Shown piece after piece: positions 59,435 to 64,000 of a stretch of DNA of 64,000 nucleotides. The stretch is from NCBI GenBank assembly GCA_947169935.1, contig CAMVRS010000003.1, positions 1 through 64,000 on the forward strand, given 5' to 3'. The stretch's first letter is position 1, and every line of letters starts with the position of its first letter. Source of the stretch: an uncultured Lachnospiraceae bacterium. Lineage in GTDB: Bacteria; Bacillota; Clostridia; Lachnospirales; Lachnospiraceae. The position numbers and the translations under genes are program-made. The notes beneath the pieces were generated by a model. The model worked only from the letters and a program-made list of their open reading frames with translations, was not told where the DNA came from and did no database searches.

Positions 59435-61042
59435 ATGAAAAAGAATACATTATTAAAAGTACTGCCGGCAGCAGCCCTGTCGTTATCGCTTCTGGCAGGC
59501 TGCACCTCGAATGACGGAGCAAGCCGCGGGAACATAGGGGACAGAGAGGAAGATCCCACTCCCACGGAGGAAGCAGCTCCTACGGAAGCGGAGCCCACGC
59601 CCACTCCCGAGCCCGATATCGAGCCGGAGCCCGTGTCGGCAAGACCAGAATACAGACAGCTGGATTTTCAGTGCTATCCCATAAGCAATGTCTATTACAG
59701 TAAGGACCTGGATATGCGCCTGGCATCTTCGAAGGCGGACCAGATAACCCTTCTGGATGAGGATCTTCCCGAGCTGGCAGCAGTGATAGAAGAATACAGC
59801 GATGATATGTATGACCGCGTAGAAGGCAAGCAGTTTGGGGATCTGGTAGATATGGGCGAGGAAAACGCCGCTAACGGAATGCCCATGGAGATGACAGAGG
59901 AATACAGTACCTTTATCGAAAGGGCTGATACCGTAGTCACCAGTATCCTTACTGATTATGAAGGCTATTATGGCGGAGCCCATGGTATATATACTTTTGT
60001 ACCCACTGTATTTGATTCCGTTACAGGGGAGGAACTCCATATAGATGATGTGCTGGAAGGCGATCAGATCCTGGAGATCCCCGGCATACTTCAGGAAAGG
60101 CTGATCGAGGAATACGGGGAAGAAGTCTTTAATGATGCGGAAGATCTGGCAAGCACCATATCGCAGATGTATATGGATGACGGGGATCTGCAGTTTTCCC
60201 TGGGATATGAAGGCATAAGCTTTTATTTCCAGGTTTATACGCTGGGGCCCTATGCTTCCGGAATGCAGACGATCACTTTAAAATATGAAGATTATCCCGG
60301 CCTGGTAAGAGAAGAGTATACAGACTGCGCACAGGATTACATCGTGAACAGCAGGGCGCTGGTGGGAAAACTGCCTCATACGGACTTAGACTTCCTGGCG
60401 AGTGCGGTTCCCGATGATGATTTTAACATGAGCCTGTATTACCATCTTAATGGAGCCGATTACAAGGATGAGTTTTACGGCTTTGATGCAGATGTATGGG
60501 TAGCCACCATAGGACATATCAATTATATGTTTGTGAATGTTGTGCACGAGAATGATTACGAAACCATAAGGATCTACAGCCTGAATGAGAATGATCCCGC
60601 TTTTATAGCGGAGTTTGATGGCGGCTTCTATAACCGCGTGCCCTCCGATCCATATGAATTCCGCATCTATCAGAGGGGGGATCTGATGTCTACGTACGAT
60701 ATGTACAAAGATTACTATATCGGCCGGACCGGAGAGCCTGTAAGTACGGATCCTTACTATATAATAGATATGGGTGGTATTTCGGGATTTGGTCTGATCG
60801 CCAAAAAGGATATGGCAGTGATGGCCAGGGATTCCGAGGACAGCAATGATTATACGGAAGTGAAGATAAAGGCTAAAGATAAGCTGTACTTCTATGCAAC
60901 GGATAATCAGAGCTGGGTAGACTTTAAGCTTCAGGATGGCAGCATAGTGCGCTTTGAGCTGGATCAGCCACTCAGCTATCCCCAGAGCATAGACGGCGTG
61001 GATATCGCAGACCTGTTTGATAATATATTGTTTGCGGGGTGA
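59435..61042 (+). CDS. Lipoprotein with DUF4163/DUF3298 (RsiV-like) domain
   Basis: A 535-residue lipoprotein with signal peptide and lipobox L-A-G-C (cysteine near residue 23) and a Glu/Pro/Thr linker (about 35-70). Residues about 80-290 resemble the DUF4163-DUF3298 pair of RsiV-like proteins: ILTDYEGYYGGAHGIYTFVP followed by DSVTGEELHIDDVL. In RsiV this part binds lysozyme; here no sigma factor gene is nearby, so that role is not implied. The remainder (about 300-535) is unrecognised. GGAGGGG lies 6-7 bases before the ATG. It follows the DUF1848 gene by 33 bases. Confidence 0.75.
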   Translation: MKKNTLLKVLPAAALSLSLLAGCTSNDGASRGNIGDREEDPTPTEEAAPTEAEPTPTPEPDIEPEPVSARPEYRQLDFQCYPISNVYYSKDLDMRLASSKADQITLLDEDLPELAAVIEEYSDDMYDRVEGKQFGDLVDMGEENAANGMPMEMTEEYSTFIERADTVVTSILTDYEGYYGGAHGIYTFVPTVFDSVTGEELHIDDVLEGDQILEIPGILQERLIEEYGEEVFNDAEDLASTISQMYMDDGDLQFSLGYEGISFYFQVYTLGPYASGMQTITLKYEDYPGLVREEYTDCAQDYIVNSRALVGKLPHTDLDFLASAVPDDDFNMSLYYHLNGADYKDEFYGFDADVWVATIGHINYMFVNVVHENDYETIRIYSLNENDPAFIAEFDGGFYNRVPSDPYEFRIYQRGDLMSTYDMYKDYYIGRTGEPVSTDPYYIIDMGGISGFGLIAKKDMAVMARDSEDSNDYTEVKIKAKDKLYFYATDNQSWVDFKLQDGSIVRFELDQPLSYPQSIDGVDIADLFDNILFAG

Positions 61043-61052
61043 AAATAGGTAC

Positions 61053-61082
61053 TTGCATGAAGTGATCACACTGTGTTATAAT
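61053..61082 (+). promoter_or_regulatory. Promoter of secreted protein gene
   Basis: TTGCAT, 18-base spacer, TATAAT preceded by TGT (extended -10), about 58 bases before the ATG at 61141. Confidence 0.5.
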
Positions 61083-61140
61083 CCATGCGAGTTTGTGGTT
61101 TGAAAACGTAAGTTTTCATAGTATTAAGGGAGGTTTTACA

Positions 61141-62295
61141 ATGAAGAAAAAATTATTGGCATTTGTTCTTTCTGCAGCAATGCTGACTGAATCTGTTCTG
61201 CCTGTAGTTGCAGCAGATGATGTTGAAGTGTCAGCTAATGAAGTTACAGAGGAGACTGCAGAAGAGGCTGCTGCCGAGGAGGAGACCGCAGCAGAAGTTG
61301 TTGCAGCAGAAGATACTACGGTAGAAGATACTGTAGTAGCAATGGATGTAGAAGTAGGCAAGGAGATCGAAACCGGTGAATCTATCGATGCATATGTTGT
61401 TGACGGGAAGATCGATAAAGATACCATTCTTGCATCCTTAAATCCCGAGAACGGAAAGGTACTTGATGTTTCCGAGAAAAACGGCGAAGTAGTTGTTGAG
61501 ATGCTTTATCAGATCAGTCTTGACGGTCAGGAAGCAGCAGATTACGAAATAGTGGAAACAGATCTTGTTAATGCTACAACTGATAATCCCTATTATATGT
61601 ATCCTGCAAATCCCAAAGTTAAGACTTATGACCTTGGTGCTTTTGACGTAAAGGGCCAGAACGTTAATCTGTCAGTAGATGTAGGCTATTATGAGACTAT
61701 CTACTATCGTACAAGAGCCGTTAAGCCTGCTACCGATCTGTATGTATCCATCAATCCTAACAGCGGTATTTATAATGTAGCTAAGAAGCTTATGCCCGAA
61801 GGTTATACCTTCAATTCCGAAGTGATCAAATGGAAGTTCAGCCCCAGGAAAAACAAGAACTCTAATTCAGGTTCCCAGTTTACCGTAAAGGGTACCGTTA
61901 ATTCAAAGATCGCAAAGCAGATGGGTATCAAAGGAAAAGATCTGTCCATCCTTAAGAAGGCTATGAAAAAGCTCAATAAAGAGATGAAGTATGTAAAGAA
62001 GAAAGACGGCATTGACAACAGGATCAGCTTTACCATCAAGCCTTTGGTATTTCAGGATATCACAGGAGGAATGTGGATAACCGTTACCCGTTATTACGGA
62101 TGGGGCGGAACAAGGATCGTCTTATCACCTATCTATTGCAGACTTGAAGAATCACAGCCTACTACATGGGATAAGAAGAAATGGAGCAAGATCCCTAAAA
62201 AAGAGTATAAGACTAAGATACTCAATAACGGAAATAAGATTGTGATCACTCCTAATCAGAAGAATCTTGTAGGTGATCCTCTTACATTCGAATAA
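61141..62295 (+). CDS. Secreted hypothetical protein with acidic Ala/Glu/Val-rich N-terminus
   Basis: A 384-residue protein with a classical Sec signal peptide (about residues 1-25, cut near VVA-A). Residues 26-95 are low-complexity Glu/Ala/Val/Thr; the remainder is a beta-rich, basic domain with repeated Lys runs near the C-terminus and no recognised motif. I chose ATG 61141 because GGGAGG lies 8-9 bases upstream and the signal peptide begins there; the frame from 61093 adds 16 residues. There is no membrane or sorting anchor, so it is probably released. Followed by a strong terminator. Confidence 0.75.
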   Translation: MKKKLLAFVLSAAMLTESVLPVVAADDVEVSANEVTEETAEEAAAEEETAAEVVAAEDTTVEDTVVAMDVEVGKEIETGESIDAYVVDGKIDKDTILASLNPENGKVLDVSEKNGEVVVEMLYQISLDGQEAADYEIVETDLVNATTDNPYYMYPANPKVKTYDLGAFDVKGQNVNLSVDVGYYETIYYRTRAVKPATDLYVSINPNSGIYNVAKKLMPEGYTFNSEVIKWKFSPRKNKNSNSGSQFTVKGTVNSKIAKQMGIKGKDLSILKKAMKKLNKEMKYVKKKDGIDNRISFTIKPLVFQDITGGMWITVTRYYGWGGTRIVLSPIYCRLEESQPTTWDKKKWSKIPKKEYKTKILNNGNKIVITPNQKNLVGDPLTFE

Positions 62296-62311
62296 TCAAT
62301 GCATTATCCGG

Positions 62312-62333
62312 AAAAGGGCCGCGAGGCCCTTTT
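62312..62333 (+). terminator. Terminator after secreted protein gene
   Basis: Perfect 9-bp stem AAAAGGGCC/GGCCCTTTT with GCGA loop; the T run belongs to the stem. Confidence 0.8.
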
Positions 62334-62355
62334 CTTATGCCCGGAAATATTTATG

Positions 62356-62383
62356 AAAACAGTCTTGACAGGGCTGTTTTTTT
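62356..62383 (+). terminator. Second hairpin with T run, enclosing a -35 element
   Basis: AAAACAG (62356-62362) pairs with CTGTTTT (62374-62380), followed by further T. The loop contains the TTGACA of the promoter at 62365-62395, so the hairpin may have a double role. Confidence 0.4.
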
Positions 62384-62395
62384 GGTGTATATAAT
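62365..62395 (+). promoter_or_regulatory. Promoter of YhfC-like gene
   Basis: TTGACA followed at 17 bases by TATATA or at 19 bases by TATAAT (overlapping). It lies about 75 bases before the start codon. Confidence 0.5.
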
Positions 62396-62471
62396 GTATT
62401 AGATAGAGTAATACAACGAATACAAGCGATATAGCTTTCAACCCGGCATTCATATAAAGGAGATGAAGATC

Positions 62472-63356
62472 ATGGAATTCACAAAGGTTGGAACATCACA
62501 GTTAACACTATTGATCATCGGAACGGTGATATTTTTCGCAGCACCTCTGGTGATGGCTATCATCTGGAAGGTGAAGAAGAAGGAAAAGATATCGACCATA
62601 CTTATAGGCGCAGCGACTTTCCTGCTCTTTGCATTGATCCTGGAGAAGCCTATACAGAATGTTCTGGTTTTCCCGACCCTGATGGGACTCCCGTACCATG
62701 GGGCAGCTCAGTTCCTGGATGCAAATCCCATTCTGTGGGCGCTGGTCGTGGGACTCTTCCCGGGAGTGTTTGAAGAGACCGGAAGGCTTGTTGCATACAA
62801 GACACTGCTTAAGAACCGTAAAAATCGTGAAACATCGATATCACACGGAATAGGCCACGGCGGGATTGAAGTGATATTAGTCGTGGGTATATCCTATGTA
62901 ACATACATTGTCTACGCTCTTATGATCAATTCGGGAACTTTTGGGACCCTGATAGAGCAGGCACAGGCCCAGGGGACGGACAGCGTGGCTCAGGGATATA
63001 CAATAGCAGCGCAGCTGGCTGCATTCTCCGCCGGAGATCTGTTTCTTGATATAGTTGAAAGGATATTTGCGGTAATGTACCATATCGGCGCTTCGGTCCT
63101 GGTATTCTACGCCTGCAAAGATAAGAAGAAATTCTGGCTGTATCCGCTGGCTATATTGATCCATACATTGATCGACGGCTTTGCAGGACTCCAGATTGCG
63201 GGAGTGATCAGTGTATCTGCGTGGGCTTCGGAGCTGTTAATTGCCATATCAGGCAGCCTGACCTTCTTCGGAGCATACTTCCTGCTGTATCGGAAAGATA
63301 AGAATGAGGACGCGGGGACGGTCCTTTCGTCCTCAGAGAGGAGCGAAAATGCTTAA
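62472..63356 (+). CDS. YhfC family intramembrane metalloprotease-like protein
   Basis: A 294-residue membrane protein with about eight hydrophobic segments. F-E-E-T-G-R-L (near residue 100) and the later H-G-I-G-H-G-G-I-E-V match the YhfC/DUF2324 group, related to CPBP-type intramembrane proteases where E-E and H residues hold the metal; another histidine lies in LIHTLIDG. ATG 62472 is 9 bases after GGAG; the in-frame ATG at 62463 directly touches that GGAG and is unlikely. The 3' end overlaps the next ABC ATPase start by 8 bases, so they are coupled. Confidence 0.75.
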   Translation: MEFTKVGTSQLTLLIIGTVIFFAAPLVMAIIWKVKKKEKISTILIGAATFLLFALILEKPIQNVLVFPTLMGLPYHGAAQFLDANPILWALVVGLFPGVFEETGRLVAYKTLLKNRKNRETSISHGIGHGGIEVILVVGISYVTYIVYALMINSGTFGTLIEQAQAQGTDSVAQGYTIAAQLAAFSAGDLFLDIVERIFAVMYHIGASVLVFYACKDKKKFWLYPLAILIHTLIDGFAGLQIAGVISVSAWASELLIAISGSLTFFGAYFLLYRKDKNEDAGTVLSSSERSENA

Positions 63357-64000
63357 GATAAATAACTATTCAAAAACCTACGGCGGCGGGAAGAAGGCTG
63401 CCGACAATGTAACGCTTCATGTAGAGAGCGGAGATATCTACGGCTTTATCGGTCATAACGGAGCCGGCAAATCCACAACGATACGCGCGGTGGTGGGAGT
63501 GCTGGATTTTGAAGAAGGCGAGATACTGATAGACGGCCATTCGGTTAAAGATGAGCCAATGGCCTGCAAGAGGGTAACCGCTTATATTCCGGATAATCCG
63601 GACCTGTACGAAAACCTGACAGGCATACAGTACCTTAACTTTGTGGCAGATGTTTTTGATATAAGCGCTGAGGACCGTGAGAAGCGTATAAAGAAATATG
63701 CCGATACCTTTGAGATCACGGATGCACTGGGAGATCTGATAAGCTCCTATTCGCACGGCATGAAGCAGAAGGTGGCTATAATATCGGCGCTGATCCACGA
63801 GCCTAAGCTGATGGTGCTGGACGAACCCTTCGTGGGCCTGGATCCCAAGGCAACTTTCCAGCTTAAGGAGATAATGCACGAGATGTGCGAAAAGGGCACC
63901 GCGATATTTTTCTCCACCCATGTACTGGATGTGGCGGAGAAGCTCTGTAATAAGGTGGCTATCATTAAAAAAGGAAAGATAGTTGCAAGCGGGACTATGG
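63349..64000 (+). CDS. ABC transporter ATP-binding protein (3' partial)
   Basis: The first 217 residues of an ABC ATPase, cut by the window end. Walker A GHNGAGKST is near residues 34-42, the signature YSHGMKQKVAI near 130-140, and Walker B LMVLDEPFVGLDP near 151-163, with the H-loop in FFSTHVLD. It resembles the CcmA/ABC-2 exporter ATPase group (MLKINNYSKTYGGGKKA start). The ATG overlaps the end of the YhfC-like gene, with GAGAGGAG upstream. A permease gene is expected after the window end. The pairing with a YhfC-like protease suggests peptide processing or export; this is inference. Confidence 0.85.
   Translation, partial: MLKINNYSKTYGGGKKAADNVTLHVESGDIYGFIGHNGAGKSTTIRAVVGVLDFEEGEILIDGHSVKDEPMACKRVTAYIPDNPDLYENLTGIQYLNFVADVFDISAEDREKRIKKYADTFEITDALGDLISSYSHGMKQKVAIISALIHEPKLMVLDEPFVGLDPKATFQLKEIMHEMCEKGTAIFFSTHVLDVAEKLCNKVAIIKKGKIVASGTM

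Noticed and set aside
61052..61091. Operator-like inverted repeat CTTGCATG / CATGCGAG around the 61 kb promoter
   Set aside because: The arms differ at an internal position and span 40 bases; too weak to claim.
1..64000. tRNA and rRNA genes
   Set aside because: No cloverleaf with a GGTTCRANNCC-type arm or rRNA-like sequence was noticed by eye; a tRNAscan run would be decisive.

Overview
The window looks like chromosome from a strictly anaerobic, low-to-mid GC Firmicute, most likely a gut or rumen Lachnospiraceae (Butyrivibrio/Roseburia-like). Supporting signs are AGGAGG-type ribosome binding sites, a four-subunit pyruvate:ferredoxin oxidoreductase, a flavodiiron protein, a giant BadF-type CoA-dehydratase activase, a cytoplasmic sugar-binding-fold/GGDEF fusion, MutS2, many small lipoproteins with Thr/Pro/Glu linkers, and Gram-positive style two-component and ABC modules. 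No tRNA, rRNA, CRISPR array or intact insertion sequence was found. This assignment is inference from gene content and style.

Layout. 1-852 is the end of an MBL-fold lipoprotein. 876-11205 is an AT-rich two-gene unit: a 2532-residue protein (cold-shock-like domain, very long helical solenoid, beta domain, STAND/AAA-type NTPase, winged helix, and a C-terminal HEPN-like domain with an R-N-x3-H motif) and an 885-residue protein with two WYL-WCX modules. It ends in a clear terminator and is the best candidate for an undescribed nucleic-acid-sensing or anti-phage system. 11395-15308 is an ABC-type membrane module (permease, two small membrane proteins, ATPase, helical-repeat/NPCBM-like protein). 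15434-19902 holds a DUF2804 protein, a Nudix hydrolase and a large MscS-type channel. 19899-22742 (minus strand) is a ParA-like ATPase followed by a D,D-carboxypeptidase. 22915-26793 is a c-di-GMP pair: a membrane EAL protein and a binding-fold/GGDEF protein.

26794-27288 is a 495-bp non-coding stretch with strong structure: a promoter overlapping a terminator, a perfect 17-bp palindrome, and a leader with three hairpins, two of which are a 43-bp tandem repeat with compensatory changes, enclosed by an 8-base complement of the downstream ribosome binding site. It precedes a four-gene cassette (27289-30540): unknown protein, ClpP-like protease, VirD4/TraG-like ATPase without membrane helices, unknown protein. 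This is the second candidate novel system.

The rest is mostly core or housekeeping: tandem AIM24 proteins and an orphan pseudopilin (30730-33198), HdeD-like protein and YGPP-repeat lipoprotein (33399-34328), the POR operon with two trailing genes (34360-39385), mutS2 (39432), a two-component system with trailing lipoprotein and membrane protein (41856-46380), flavodiiron protein (46503), an ATPase gene whose promoter is covered by six ordered TTATAAAA repeats (47676-48846), the CoA-dehydratase activase (48953-53320), a patatin, an ABC importer with permease and ATPase fused (54416-56769), several lipoproteins, a DUF1848 protein, and at the end a YhfC-family protease with the start of an ABC ATPase gene. 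A dispersed palindromic repeat of the GTCATTCTGAG/AGCGAAG type occurs in five intergenic places.
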